This document shows, piece by piece, positions 1 through 10,710 of a stretch of DNA of 64,000 bases; the first letter of the stretch is position 1; every line of letters begins with the position of its first letter. A program made the translations under genes and the position numbers. The stretch is from Rhineura floridana (taxonomy: Eukaryota; Chordata; Lepidosauria; Squamata; Rhineuridae): assembly GCF_030035675.1 (NCBI RefSeq), contig NC_084483.1, forward strand, positions 17,149,904 through 17,213,903, read 5' to 3'. The notes beneath the pieces were generated by a model that made no database searches, was not told the origin of the DNA, and was given only the letters and a program-made list of their open reading frames with translations.

Positions 1-196
1 TCCCCCCTGCACAACTTTTAAAGATACAAAAGACCTTGGTTGCCAGGCCCGACCTCCAAAAGGTCTTCTGTATCTTTAAAGGTTGTGCAGGGGGGAGGGA
101 GAATTCCACCTTGTGGTTTTTCCTATTACAGGGTTGCAATAACACCTGCACTTGGCTGACTTTCTTTTCTCCTACGGGATCGAACCTGGCAACCCT
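1..196. mobile_element. Foldback (palindromic) MITE, cut by the window start
   Basis: The sequence folds back on itself around position 45-55. The right arm ends in CCTGGCAACCC near 185-195. It is a second copy of the palindromic family that is complete at 2650-2978, sharing the blocks around 'gaattccaccttgtgg' and 'cacttggctgactttc'. The left arm lies mostly outside the window. There is no coding capacity. The superfamily is not certain; see the complete copy. Confidence 0.75.
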
Positions 197-399
197 ACCC
201 AACATGTAAAACATTAGTCATTTCATATCAGGGCTCCTCCTATATCCTCATGCACCTGGTATCTATGCAAGTGTAGGGGCTGAGGGAAGGAGGACAAATC
301 CTTTACGATGGTCATTAATGCATGTGATTGCAATCTGCTGCTGTCGCTGTGATTGGTTGATGAGGACTTCTTGGTTCTGCAGCAACCTATGGAGGTTCA

Positions 400-530
400 T
401 TTAGCGGCAACCAAGGATAGGGCCTTCTCTGTGGTAGCACCCTGTCTATGGAAACCCTCCCTTCTGAGGTTAGGCAAGCTCCAACATCAGTAGTGTTTCA
501 GTGCTTATTAAAAACATATTTATGCTCTCA
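400..530 (+). mobile_element. L2-like LINE, ORF C-terminal scrap
   Basis: The plus strand reads approximately RAFSVVAPCLWKP, the pattern seen as RAFSIVAPTLWNSLP in the better L2 copies at 7.9 and 61.0 kb. It is short, old and lacks a clear 3' tail. Bases 197-400 and 530-690 show nothing recognisable. Confidence 0.55.
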
Positions 531-689
531 GTGACACATTAGGCCAGTAAGAAAGAAGGAGCTCCTTTAGGTAACCTGGTTTCAAGTGATTTAGGGCTTT
601 CGGATGAAACCCAGTCCTTAAATATAGCTTGGTTAACTTATTGGCAGTCATTGCAACTCCTTTAGGAGTGGTGTAACTAATATGTAAGG

Positions 690-915
690 TGTTTTTGTTA
701 TGTGCCTCCAAGTCGACTACGACTTATGGCGACCCTATGAATCAGTGACCTCCAAGAGCATCTGTCATGAACCACCCTGTTCAGATCTTGTAAGTTCAGG
801 TCTGTGGCTTCCTTTATGGAATCAATCCATCTCTTGCTTGGCCTTCCTCTTTTTCTACTTCCTTCTGTTTTTCCCAGCATTATTGTCTTTTCTAATGAAT
901 CATGTCTTCTACTGT
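690..915 (-). mobile_element. BovB (RTE) LINE 3' end
   Basis: On the minus strand this encodes the BovB C-terminus (RHDSLEKTIMLGKTEGS and the WIDSIKEATDLNLQDLNR region) and then the 3' end read as 'cgccataagtcgtagtcgac' and 'ggcacataac'. It is strongly 5'-truncated. It matches the 3' ends at 5.9, 24.9 and 25.3 kb. Confidence 0.9.
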
Positions 916-1104
916 ACACAACAACTTCAAAAACAACAGATGCATTCGCTGAATTATTTCTATTACTGTTGTTAATAATAATGATAATCTGTTTGCCGGT
1001 TTTTCATATAAAGCAGCTCACAAGAGAACAAAAATGCAAATCACTACATCAGTACTAAATCATTTCAAAACATAAAAATCCAACAGATAACTCACTGTGA
1101 TTAC

Positions 1105-1288
1105 ATGGAAATGGACTGCCTTCAAGTCGATCCCGTATTCAGAGATGGTTTTACCATTGCCTCCCTCTGAGGCTGAGAGGCAGTGACTGGCCCAAGGTCA
1201 CCCAGTGAGCTTCATGGCTGTGTGGGGATTTGAACCCTGGTCTCCCAGATTGTAGTCCAACACTGTAACCACTATGCCACACTGGCTC
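1105..1288 (-). mobile_element. tRNA-derived SINE with BovB-type tail (Sauria-like)
   Basis: Read on the minus strand, the head 'gagccagtgtggcatagtgg' and the B-box-like 'agggttcaaatcccc' give a tRNA-derived promoter region. The body 'ggcaatggtaaaacc' and a shortened tail 'cgacttgaaggcagt' follow. Part of the segment between body and tail is missing compared with the copy at 22.9 kb. It sits inside older LINE-like DNA (about 1000-1100). Confidence 0.85.
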
Positions 1289-1711
1289 ATGTTATAATAT
1301 TTAAAGTCCACATAAAACAATCAATTGAAACATATCAGTTAATGACAAACATAATAAACATTCCAGTACAACATACAAGAAACCCTGTTACCCCAGCTCA
1401 GATGTTACAGCCTCTGCTAGTTGCTGTCATTGTGGCTACATTTCCTCAGCAGCACAACACTGACATATTTAGGGAAATGTGATGAATCTGAAGCATAAGC
1501 ACTGCCTCCAGCCTGTATCTCCTGTAAAAGAAGGGGGAGGCTAGGAGAGCCTGTTTACGCCCTTTCTTACACACCTGCCTTGTATGGTAGGCTAGTTCTG
1601 TTCCAAATTATCCAGTAATCACTGCCACCACATTCCCCCTTTTAGTACCTACAGCTCCCAAACAGAAGGGAATTCTGGGGCTCTCAGATAAACACTTAGA
1701 CGCAGACCCTG
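1289..1711. other. No recognised feature
   Basis: I see no gene, splice pattern or clear repeat. The A/T-rich part at the left may belong to the old LINE fragment into which the SINE inserted. Confidence 0.5.
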
Positions 1712-1713
1712 AG

Positions 1714-1754
<41 letters not shown>

Positions 1755-1850
1755 TTTTGTGTCGCCTATCTGGCCGAAGCCACTCTAGGCGACGTACATA
1801 TTAAAATTCAATAAAATACAATATAATTACAGAATAAAATACAATAGCAT
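1712..1850 (-). mobile_element. L2 LINE 3' tail with (ATA)n microsatellite
   Basis: About 42 bases of ATA repeats precede the reverse complement of the L2 3' end (gtcgcctagagtgg...ccagataggcgac). The same end occurs at 10.45-10.54 kb followed by (ATT)n. Only the tail remains; no coding part is visible. Confidence 0.75.
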
Positions 1851-2648
1851 CCAGTTTACTTGCTTTTCCCTGGGACAAAAGAAACTTGCTTTTCTACTCC
1901 AAAAGCAAGTTTACAAGGGACGCAGAGCTGCACCCAACTCTCTTGTCTGTCCCAGAGATCGGATCATCCTGCTTTTCTCTCTCAACCCTGAACCTGTAAC
2001 TCTGCAGAATGAACCAAGTGGCTTAGGCTTGGGGGGAGGGAGGATGCTCACAACAACCCTTGAGTTTGGCCACCATGCACACAAGGCCCTAACAGCCAAA
2101 TTATATGAAGCTTATTAAGAACAAAAAAGGGGAAGGAAGCAGACAAATGGACAAAGCAGAATATTCAAAATAAAAGGAGCTCTTTAGCTCAAATCTATTT
2201 ACCCTTGCTACTTACAAAGCAGGCTTCTGGTCTCCCCATGAGTAACACATCATTGATGGTCAGTTGCCAGCAGTAGTGTAGTAGCAAATCCAGAAGTGCA
2301 GGGACCCTTCATGATAGTCACAGCCATACCGCCTCATAGCCATGTCCCCTTCTACAACTTTCTAATATTATAGAATATTCTGGCCAGGCTTGAATACTGT
2401 TTTCTCCTTCTCTATTACTGTCACTATTTGACTTTCCTTTCTCACTGTCAAAAGATATCAGGATTCACTATCTCTTCTCCTGTAATTATAGAATTTTCTA
2501 CTCTCCACAACTTGTCTTGGCTTTTTAAAGTGGAACTAATAAAGGTTTGCTTGCAATTGACACTCATTGCGGCCTATATCACTGACTCATAAAACCCTAT
2601 AGCAATAAAGAAAAACACAAACTTTTAAAAAAACACTATATGTATAAT
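1851..2648. other. No recognised feature
   Basis: Unique-looking intergenic DNA. The open frames are short and show no family motif. Confidence 0.45.
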
Positions 2649-2649
2649 A

Positions 2650-2978
2650 GGGTTGCCAGGTCCATGGCCTGAGACTGTTCCTGTATCTTTAGGAGAAGAG
2701 AAAGTCAGCCAAGTACAGGTGTTCTTGCAACACTAATGGGAAACACCACAAGGTGGAATTCTCCCTTCCCCCTGCACAACCTTTAAAGATACAGAAGACC
2801 TTTTGGAGGTCAGGCCTGGCAACCAAGGTCTTTTGTATCTTTAAAAGTTGTGGAGGGGGAGGGAGAATTCCACCTTGTGGTTTTTCCCATTACAGTGTTG
2901 CAAGAACACCTGCACTTGGCTGACTTTCTCTTCTGCTAAAGATACAGGATCAGTCTCAGCCCAAGGACCTGGCAACCC
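2650..2978. mobile_element. Complete foldback MITE, GGGTTGCCAGG ends
   Basis: A 329-bp near-perfect palindrome centred near 2810. The ends are GGGTTGCCAGG and CCTGGCAACCC, flanked on both sides by TA, consistent with a TA target duplication. The two arms align along almost their whole length with a short spacer. It has no coding capacity. Related copies lie at 1-196 and 13529-13700. The TA flank suggests a Tc1/mariner-type mover, but the ends could also fit another superfamily. Confidence 0.8.
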
Positions 2979-2979
2979 T

Positions 2980-3627
2980 AATGCTTCCCCAATCCCTTTC
3001 TCTGGGGGCTTTTTTACTGCTGGGTTAAGACAATGCTTGTTTTTCCTAAATGAAGGAATTCACGCTCTCTGAGCAGGCCAGGCACTCATTTTGTATAGGA
3101 ATTTATAACCTTTTGAACTTTGCCACCTTACAGAAGGTATGAAGGGATATTTCCACTCCCTTCTCCTATTTCCCTGTGTTACCCCTTCTTCCTTCCACAC
3201 ATGCCTAGAATGTTAGGAAAAAAGAGAGAGGTTTTAGCCCATTCAGGCAGTTTTTCTTTTTCATCATCATCATGCTGTAAGGTAAAAAACTTCCTTTGCT
3301 AAGTTTCCCTTCTTGGCCGCAATACTAAGACTCAGAGTAACTGCATTTGGGCAAGCTTATGAGTTTTACAGGGGAAAGCATGGAAATTCCTGATCCTAAC
3401 CTCTGGTATTGGCTGCACCACTCCCACATTCTTCTCCCACAACAGATATCCCTAGGACCCAATCAGCATAAAAGGGAAGTGTGTTAGCTACTGGGAAGAG
3501 TTTTCTCAGTGGCTTAGTCATCTTTCACTCTGATCGGCTTCAGTCAGCAGGAAAGAACAAGGAAGACTCTTTTCAGTTGCTAACACACTCCCTTTGCATA
3601 CTGATTGGCTCATAGGACACTGGAGAC
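2980..3627. other. No recognised feature
   Basis: Intergenic DNA with no gene or repeat that I recognise. Confidence 0.45.
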
Positions 3628-3630
3628 TTA

Positions 3631-4726
3631 GGGCTCATCTAGACGACTGCAAAATGTGTGACACGCCCGCAATGTGTGTTCATTATTTTTCAGTCGTCCA
3701 AATGACGTCTTGCGCTGTTACGCATTTTTATGGGTTAAATCCGCTCCTTGCAATACTGGCAAAAATGCGATTTGCTGTTTAAAATCAGGAATCATCTGCT
3801 GTGCCTTCAGGAGTTAGGATGCAATACCGCGGACTTTACAGCTGATGGGCGGTTCTTGGTGTTTTCCCTTGCCCCTTCTCCTCATTCCAGCCAATCACGT
3901 ATCTGCACTTTTGCGCATGTGTGAAAATAAGCCCGGGAAAATTGAACCAATCATCGCAATGGTGGGATGTTGGGGGGGTGTCTGCAATTACTGCGCAGAT
4001 GCATTTTATTTTTTGCCAGCCTGCAAACTGGGTGGCTGCTCTGGGTGAGATCTGCAATGCACAGCAAGCGAGAAAGGGGGGGTGGTCGGTTTCAGCCTGC
4101 CTCCGAAAGCCTTGTCAATTTCATTCTACTTGCTGGGGTTTTTGCTTCAAATCAGAAAAGCATACATTAATAATTTAAGCGTAATATCACAAATGCAAAC
4201 AAGAAAAGAGCTTCTGGTCGGTTTCAAGCCTGCTCCGGAAAGCTTTGTAAAATATCATTCTCCGTGGGAAGGAAAGGGAGAAGGAGGGGGGGAGATATGT
4301 TTCTTGCTTTTTTGGAGAAATAAGTGCATTGCCAGCATGTGTATCTCCTTAAATATCGATAAAGGCAGAAAAGCATACATTCATTTAAGTGTAATATCGC
4401 AAATGCAAACAAGAAAAGGCGTGAAACCGACCAGCAGCCTTTCCTTCCCAGGCGAGAACTCCTTTACAGCCATATTGTGCTTCATTGCAAAGGGGGAGAG
4501 GAGTATATGTAATTTTTTTGCTGACCAATTGGTTGATAGGGGGAGGTTTTAGAGGCGGAGCTTGGAAAAAGCAAAAAGAATGTAGGGGTCTTACCGCTGC
4601 ATGTGCGGGTGCAAAAAAGCATTTTTTTTAATTGGGAAAGAGCGAACTAAAAGGCAAAGTGAGGACTATCAGATGACAAACCGAATATGGAAACCGTGGA
4701 TTATCCCGCTCTGTTTGGATAAGCCC
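3631..4726. mobile_element. Non-autonomous PIF/Harbinger-like element, 1.1 kb
   Basis: The ends are related inverted repeats (GGGCTCATCTAGACG left; reverse complement of right GGGCTTATCCAAACAG). Both flanks are TTA, the 3-bp target duplication typical of PIF/Harbinger. The inside is richer in CpG than the surrounding DNA and holds a partial tandem duplication: the segment around 4085-4215 recurs around 4215-4425 (shared blocks 'cagaaaagcatacatt' and 'aaatgcaaacaagaaaa'). A 156-codon frame at 4082-4552 crosses that duplication but resembles no transposase, so I do not call it a gene. Confidence 0.65.
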
Positions 4727-4729
4727 TTA

Positions 4730-5866
4730 GTGAACCTGCTGAGACCTGGCTCCCAAAAAAGTAAGGGGTCTAAGACTCCCTGTGACCCCATATGGTTACA
4801 CCCCTGGTTGCTGGTTTTCTAATGGTCAATAAAGGACAAAGGCCCACCTTTACAGTCCTTTTTAATGGGCATCTTACCTACATGGCCTTAGATTGCCATC
4901 TGTTTCCTCCTAGCCAATTATATCCCATCTCATATACCTCAGGTAGCCCTTTCACCCTTGTGAGAGCTGGGGAAACGGTGTTAAGCAACACTGGGATTTC
5001 AAGTGTTGCTGCCAGACAACCAATCCTGTGCTCATGTATTTGGGGAGCTTGGCAGGAAGGACATGCTTAGCTTACTTCAGTTGCAATGGTGGACAAAAGG
5101 TAAGAGCTTTTCTCCACATCTTCCACAATGCATACAGTAACAACTGGAATATTTACTGTGCATAAAAAAGAAAATATCTTCTGGATGCCAAAGGATGATC
5201 TGGCCCCAAGAGATGTTTGTTCATTGAGATTGACAGCTCCTTCACCAGAGTTCAGGGAACACGGAATACCAACTTAACATTTCAAATGTAAAATGGCATA
5301 AAAACATGTTTTTTAAAAAGGAAAGAGCCTGAAAATAAAGAAAAACAATCAGTTGTTACCGTGTGTGTGTGTGTTGGCAAACTTAATTTTAAAGTCACAG
5401 TCACATGATCAGGAGACGGGATGATCTCACTTTCCTGATTTAAAAGGAAAAATACCTAAGTGTCAATGTTTTGAAACCAAGCAACAATAAAACCATCACC
5501 TGCCTGCTAATAATGCACTTATGAAACACAAGCTTCTTTTGAGGTTCTTCGGATGCTCTCCATTGATATGATTCATCAAACCCAACTTATAATTTTCTAA
5601 ACCCCATTTATTTCAGTAGAGCTGAGAAGACACAAGGGAGCATTACAGGGTATGGCTGATGCTTTTATCCCCATTTTCTATTTATACCATCTGCAGTGAG
5701 TGCTCAATGCTAGCTGCAAATATGTTTTTTTCAGCAGTCCTCCCTCTATGAAGGATCAATCATGCAGTTTCCTAATGACCACGGCCTCTAATTTTACATT
5801 TCCACTCCTTCTGGTCACTAGGGATCTGAGCATGCTCAGTTTATTTTACCAGCTGCCGTTTCTTGT
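4730..5866. other. No recognised feature; short (GT)n near 5361
   Basis: Intergenic sequence without a recognisable gene or repeat apart from a short GT run at about 5361-5374. Confidence 0.45.
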
Positions 5867-5883
5867 TGTTATGTACCTTCAAG

Positions 5884-6678
5884 TCAACTACGACTTATGG
5901 CAACCCTAGGAAACAATGACCTCCAACAGCATCTGTCGTGAACCACCCTGTTCAGATCTTGTAAGTTCGGGTCTGTGGCTTCCTTTATGGAATAAATAAT
6001 TCTCTTGTTTGGTCTTCTTCTTGTTCTACTCCCTTCTGTTTTTCCCAGCATTATTGTCTTTTCTAGTGAATCATGTCTTCTCATGACGTGTCCAAAGTAT
6101 GATAACCTCAGTTTCATCATTGTAGCTTCTAATGACAGTTCTAGTTTAATTTGTTCTAACACCCAATTATTTGTCTTTTTCGCAGTCCATGGTAACCACA
6201 AAGCTCTCCTCCAACACCACATTTCCAATGAGTTAATATTTCTCTTATCCACTTTTTTTACTGTCCAACTTTCACATCCATACATAGAGATCGGGAATAC
6301 CATGGTCTGAATGATCCTGACTTTAGCGTTCAGTGATACATCCTTGCATTTGAGGACCTTTTCTAGTTCTCTCACAGCTGCCCTCCCCAGTCCCAGCCTT
6401 CTTCTGATTTCTTGACTATTGTCTCCATTTTGGTTAATGACTGTGCCAAGGTACTGATAATCCTTGACAAGTTCAGTGTCCTCATTGTCAACTTTAAAGT
6501 TACATAAATCTTCTGCTGTCATTACTTTAGTCTTTTTGATGTTCAGCTGTAGTCCTGCTTTTGTGCTTTCCTCTTTAACTTTCATCAGAATTCGTTTCAA
6601 GTCATTACTGGTTTCTGCTAGTAGTATGGTATCATCTGCATATCTTAAATTATTGATATTTGTCCTTCCAATTTTCAC
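5884..6678 (-). pseudogene. BovB reverse transcriptase C-terminal half
   Basis: A 264-codon open frame. It starts with the RT palm motif (NNLRYADDTILLAE), continues through the thumb (QLNIKKTKVMTAE) and ends with the conserved BovB tail (YGCESWTVKK, LSYFGHVMRRHDSLEKT, DLNRVVHDRCCWRSL). The first ATG is internal to the domain. The RT fingers lie upstream at 6680-7290 in a decayed part where 'GETVWFPIGKGVR' can still be read. It is a broken piece of one ORF, not a host gene. Confidence 0.9.
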
Positions 6679-7287
6679 ACCTCCATCTTGGTCAAATCCT
6701 GCTTTCCGTATGATTTGTTCTGCATATAGATTAAATAAATAGGGTGATAAAATACACCCATCTCACACCCTTTCCAATGGGGAACCAAACAGTTTCTCCA
6801 TACTCTGTCCTTACCATAGCCTCTTGTCCAGAGTATACGTTGCACATCAGGACAATCAGATGCTGTGGCACCCCCATTTCTTTTAAAGCATTCTATAGTT
6901 TTTCATGATCTACACAGTCAAAGGCTTTGCTATAATCTATAAAGCACAGGGTGATTTTCTCCTGAAATTCCTTGTATGTTTGCGATATGATCTCTGGTGC
7001 CTCTTCCCTTTCTAAATCCAGCTTGGACACCTGACATTTCTGGCTCCATATATGGTAAGAGCCTTTGTTGTAGAATCTTGAGCATTACTTTACTTGTGCG
7101 GGATATTAAGGCAATAGTTGGATAATTACTGCATTCCCTGGGATCCCCTTTCTTTGTAATTGGGATGTATATTGAACGCTTCCAGTCTGTGGCCTATTGT
7201 TTAGTTTTCTATATTTCTTGACAGATTTTTGTCAAAATTTGGACAGATTCCATCTCAGTAGCTTGTAGCAACTCTATTGGTATGCCA

Positions 7288-7893
7288 TCAGTTTCTTCCA
7301 AGTATTTTAAGAGCAGCTTTCACCTCACATTCTAAAATTTCTGGTTCTTCATCATACACTTCCTCCATGAATGAATCTGTCATCCTTGCATCTCTTTTAT
7401 AGAGTTCTTCCATCTTCCATCTTCCTTTTATTTCATCTCGGTCAGTCAGTGTGTTCCCCTGTTGATTATTCAACAACCCTACTCTTGGTTTAAATTTCCC
7501 TTTCATTTCTCTAACCTTTTCGAATAGGGCTCTTGCTCTTCCCTTTTTGATGTCCTCTTCTATTTCTATACAATAACTATTGTAATAGGTCTCTTTGTAC
7601 CTACATACTAGTCGCTGTATTGTTGCATTTAGGGTTCTGACCATGTTTCTATCACCTTTTGCTTTTGCTTTCCTTCTCTCTTTAACCATTTCAAGAGTTT
7701 CTTCAGTCATCCATTGAGGTCTTCCTCTCTTTTTAACAAGAGGTATTGCCTTTTTGCATTCTTCCCTGATAATGTCTCTGACTTCACTCCATAGTTCTTC
7801 TGGTTCACTGTCAACTAAGTTGAAAGCCTCAAACCTGTTCCTTATTTGATCTTTATATGCTCCTGGGATGTTATTTGAATTGTATTTTCGCAT
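7288..7893 (-). pseudogene. BovB middle region between endonuclease and RT
   Basis: A 201-codon open frame with the basic helical linker typical of RTE/BovB proteins (KKRGRPQWMTEETLEMVKER, RYKETYYNSYCIEIEEDIKK). It ends just where the L2 insertion begins at 7912, and its upstream part continues beyond the insertion at 10553. It is open but disconnected from both catalytic domains. Confidence 0.85.
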
Positions 7894-8125
7894 TATGATT
7901 GCTTTGTTCTTGGTTACCAGTTGTTTACCGGGCCCAATTCAAGGTGTTGGTGTTAACCTTTAAAGCCCTATATGGTTTCGGACCAGTTTATCTGAAGGAG
8001 CGCCTCCAACATCATCAAGTATGCCGCCTGACGAGATCAGCCGTGCAAGACCTTCTCTCGGTCCCACCAGTTAAAACAGCTAGGCTGGTGCGGACCAGAG
8101 AGAGGGCATTTTCAATTGTGGCCCC

Positions 8126-8890
8126 TGGGGGACTTCCGGGAAGGGTTGCTTTCCCTGTGCTGCCTCTGAGCCGAGCTCTTGTCTCAGAAGAAGCTTTTTC
8201 AGCTATAAAATCAGTCACAACGCTCTTTTTGACTGGTAAAGATTTTCTCCCGGGCAGGGAGAAACGTAAGAGATTAACCACAAAGCCTGTTTTTGTGGGG
8301 AGGACTGGATTTCATTTATTTATGAGAGAAGGTTCAAACTGCAATGCTGGATGGACTTTCATCAAGCTCTAGCTGATTACAGCGACACGTTTATCTTTTC
8401 TTTAAAGAATAACGGACTTTAACAGGCAGATAAGCATCCTTCTTTCTTTTTTCTTTTTTCACTTGATTTAAATTGGTGCAGCAAAAAAAAGAGATTTGTC
8501 AATGAATCAGCTGTGAAGAACTTTTTAGGTGAGTTATGGCTTTTCTCTTTCACTAACGAAATTAAGGAGGAAAGAAATCGAAAAAGCTTATCTTTGTTTA
8601 TCACAAAAAGCTGTCCTGGAGGTGCATTCTAAAGATACCAACGGAAGAGGGATTTCTATTTTGAGGAGGGGGAAAAAAATTTTTTTTATTATTTTATTTT
8701 GGTCTATTTCACTTTGACGAATCTGCTTGTTCACGACGCCACTAATTGTTTTGATGTTGGGAACTAAGTTTGTTTTGTATTCCTGAACACATAGAGATAA
8801 GGCAGGCTGTATTGTCTACACTGATATAAGCAAGCCTGGAATATTAACCCAATTGTGGCTGAAATAATTTTTGTTTCTGTGGTTTTAAGA
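8126..8890 (+). promoter_or_regulatory. Leader (5' UTR) of the L1 derivative
   Basis: About 765 bp lie between the insertion point and the ORF1 ATG, with a GC-rich start and an A/T-rich second half. In L1 the 5' UTR carries an internal promoter, so this stretch may be the promoter of the derivative. That role is inferred from position only. A 157-codon frame at 7899-8372 is a chance fusion of L2 coding sequence with this leader. Confidence 0.5.
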
Positions 8891-9625
8891 ATGGCAGCCA
8901 GGAAAGTGATTGAGACCATGGAAGAAATTATGTTTCAGAAAATAATGGATGAGATTGAGATAACGAAACAAACCCTGAGACAGGGTAGACAGGAGATGAA
9001 AATTGAATTTAATAAAATGACGCAGGAGCTTAAAGAAATAGTGGATTCTGTGAGAGAGGAGTTTGATGGGATAGGGAAGCTACAAGCCCTGGAGATTGGA
9101 ACAAATGTGAAATTGGAAAAAGATTTGGAGTTTATGGATGATAGAAATAAAGTTTACTGTTTGGAATTCAACGTTGTCTCTGAAGAAATTAATGAAGATT
9201 TTGGTGGTAAAGTTATCAATGTCTTGGATAATTTTCTGGACTGGAATGATGTGATGGAGCTTGACATAGAAAAAATCTATGGAGTTGGCTACAGATATGT
9301 GACAGTGGAGAAACTCTTAAGAGATGAGCCAGTGCATTTTGTAAAAAAGAACAGAGATATGACTTTGCAGCAATATTTCAGCAACATATTCAGAATTCTT
9401 GACTGGAATGATGTGATGGGGCTTGACATAGAAAAAATTTATGGAATTAACTACAAATATGTGACAGAGCAGAGATGCACCCAGAGCAGAGATGTGACTT
9501 TACAACAATATTTCAACAACATATTCAGAATTGATGGCAAGGACATATTTGTGATGGGGGAAATTCCCATCAGACTCTTGTTATATGACTATGGCTGTGA
9601 CAGCAAGATCATCATGGGATACTGA
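8891..9625 (+). CDS. L1 ORF1p-like protein with internal duplication
   Basis: A 244-codon open frame from ATG (MAARKVIETMEEIM). Residues about 5-75 are charged and helical, as in the ORF1p coiled coil (KQTLRQGRQEMKIEFNKM). Residues about 85-110 resemble the start of the L1 RRM region (NKVYCLEFNVVSEEINEDF). A block of about 50 residues then occurs twice (LDWNDVMELDIEKIYG and LDWNDVMGLDIEKIYG, each ending LQQYF.N.FRI). The C-terminus (DGKDIFVMGEIPIRLL) runs directly into translated ORF2-tail DNA (LYDYGCDSKIIMGY). The usual ORF1p C-terminal domain is missing. In L1, ORF1p trimers coat the RNA; whether this form binds RNA is unknown. It sits in a retroposed copy and is probably not a host gene. 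Confidence 0.7.
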   Translation: MAARKVIETMEEIMFQKIMDEIEITKQTLRQGRQEMKIEFNKMTQELKEIVDSVREEFDGIGKLQALEIGTNVKLEKDLEFMDDRNKVYCLEFNVVSEEINEDFGGKVINVLDNFLDWNDVMELDIEKIYGVGYRYVTVEKLLRDEPVHFVKKNRDMTLQQYFSNIFRILDWNDVMGLDIEKIYGINYKYVTEQRCTQSRDVTLQQYFNNIFRIDGKDIFVMGEIPIRLLLYDYGCDSKIIMGY

Positions 9626-10502
9626 TTATGGATGAATGGATACTGAAACCACTGGATTTAACAGGACTATTGAAGATGGAATTAATATTGATAATGGAAG
9701 AATGGTTATGGAAATTATTGGACTTAACAGATTTGACTAGATGGATTAATTGATATGTTTACTTGGACTATGGCTATGACAACAAGATTATTATGGGATA
9801 CTGATAATGGAAGAATGGCTACTGAAATTACTGGACAACAGGATTATTGAAGATGGAAGATGGAATTAATATAGATAATGGAAGAATGGCTATTGAAATT
9901 ATTGGGCCTAACAGATTTGAATTAGATGGATTAAGCGACATGTTTATTTGGAGAAAAATTGAAAGATATATCTCTCAAGGAAATGAAACCTCTCTTTGAC
10001 TTTTTGTGGAAAGAATAAAATAATGTTTATGAAATTTGAGGATTAATTAAGATAACTACTGGAGGGAAGTGATTTTATAATATAATTTTAGAGATAGGAT
10101 TGTTATATATTGTAGACTTATAGCTGATCTGCGACAAATCGGAAGTCAACATTTTATTTTATTGTTTAATTGTTTTTGTTTTGTTTTGTTTTGTTTTTTT
10201 GTCTTTGAAAATTTGAATAAAAATTAATGGAAAAAAAATTGTGGCCCCCACCCTCTGGAACTCCCTGCCGTATGATCTTCGCCATGCCCCCTCCCTGGTA
10301 GGCTTCCGCCGAGCCTTAAAGACCTGGCTATTCAGGCAGGCCTACAGGATTGCTGGGGTAGACTAATGCTATCTGTTATAGACAGGCGGTTTTAGATTAT
10401 CTATTGACTGAGGTTTTGGTTTAAATGTTGTGTTTTTACTCTTTTATGTACGTCGCCTAGAGTGGCCGTTAACTCGGCCAGATAGGCGACTCAAAAATAA
10501 AA

Positions 10503-10545
<43 letters not shown>

Positions 10546-10710
10546 TGTTCTTCTTTAGCTTTACTCTGATTTTTGACACGACCAGTTTATGACCTGTAGT
10601 GCAGTCTGCTCTTGGTCTTGGAACTTCTCCATCTTCTGCTACCAATTATATAATAAGTTTGATTCCCATATTGACCATTTGGTGATGTCCACGTGTACAG
10701 TCATCTTTTG

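Larger units (their letters stand above)
8126..10236 (+). mobile_element. Non-autonomous L1 derivative (HAL1-like) inserted in L2
   Basis: A 2.1-kb retroposon flanked by a 12-bp duplication AATTGTGGCCCC (8114-8125 and 10237-10248). It begins with tgggggacttccggg and a roughly 760-bp leader, then an ORF1-like frame (8891-9625), then a region descended from the end of L1 ORF2, then a 3' UTR. A 35-bp block (10116-10150) is identical to 20826-20860 in the L1 copy, and both end in 'ttgaataaaaatta' plus A-tail. No endonuclease or reverse transcriptase is present. The ORF2-tail region is doubled: about 9580-9760 recurs at about 9763-9950. A complete front end and TSD argue for retroposition by an L1 machinery acting in trans. 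Confidence 0.85.
7912..10543 (+). mobile_element. L2 LINE 3' part inserted in BovB, itself interrupted
   Basis: A 5'-truncated L2 inserted antisense to BovB, with a 9-bp flanking duplication TTTGTTCTT at 7903-7911 and 10544-10552. The coding end reads LPVVYRAQFKVLVLTFKALYG then RTRERAFSIVAP, is split at 8126-10236 by an L1 derivative, and resumes as TLWNSLPYDLRHAPS and RRALKTWLFRQA. The 3' UTR has the L2 end (gtcgcctagagtggc...gataggcgac) and an (ATT)n tail at about 10506-10545. It is close kin of the L2 at 59.6-61.2 kb. Confidence 0.9.

Noticed and set aside
4082-4552. 156-codon frame as a Harbinger protein
   Set aside because: It crosses an internal tandem duplication and has neither a DDE transposase nor a Myb-like motif.
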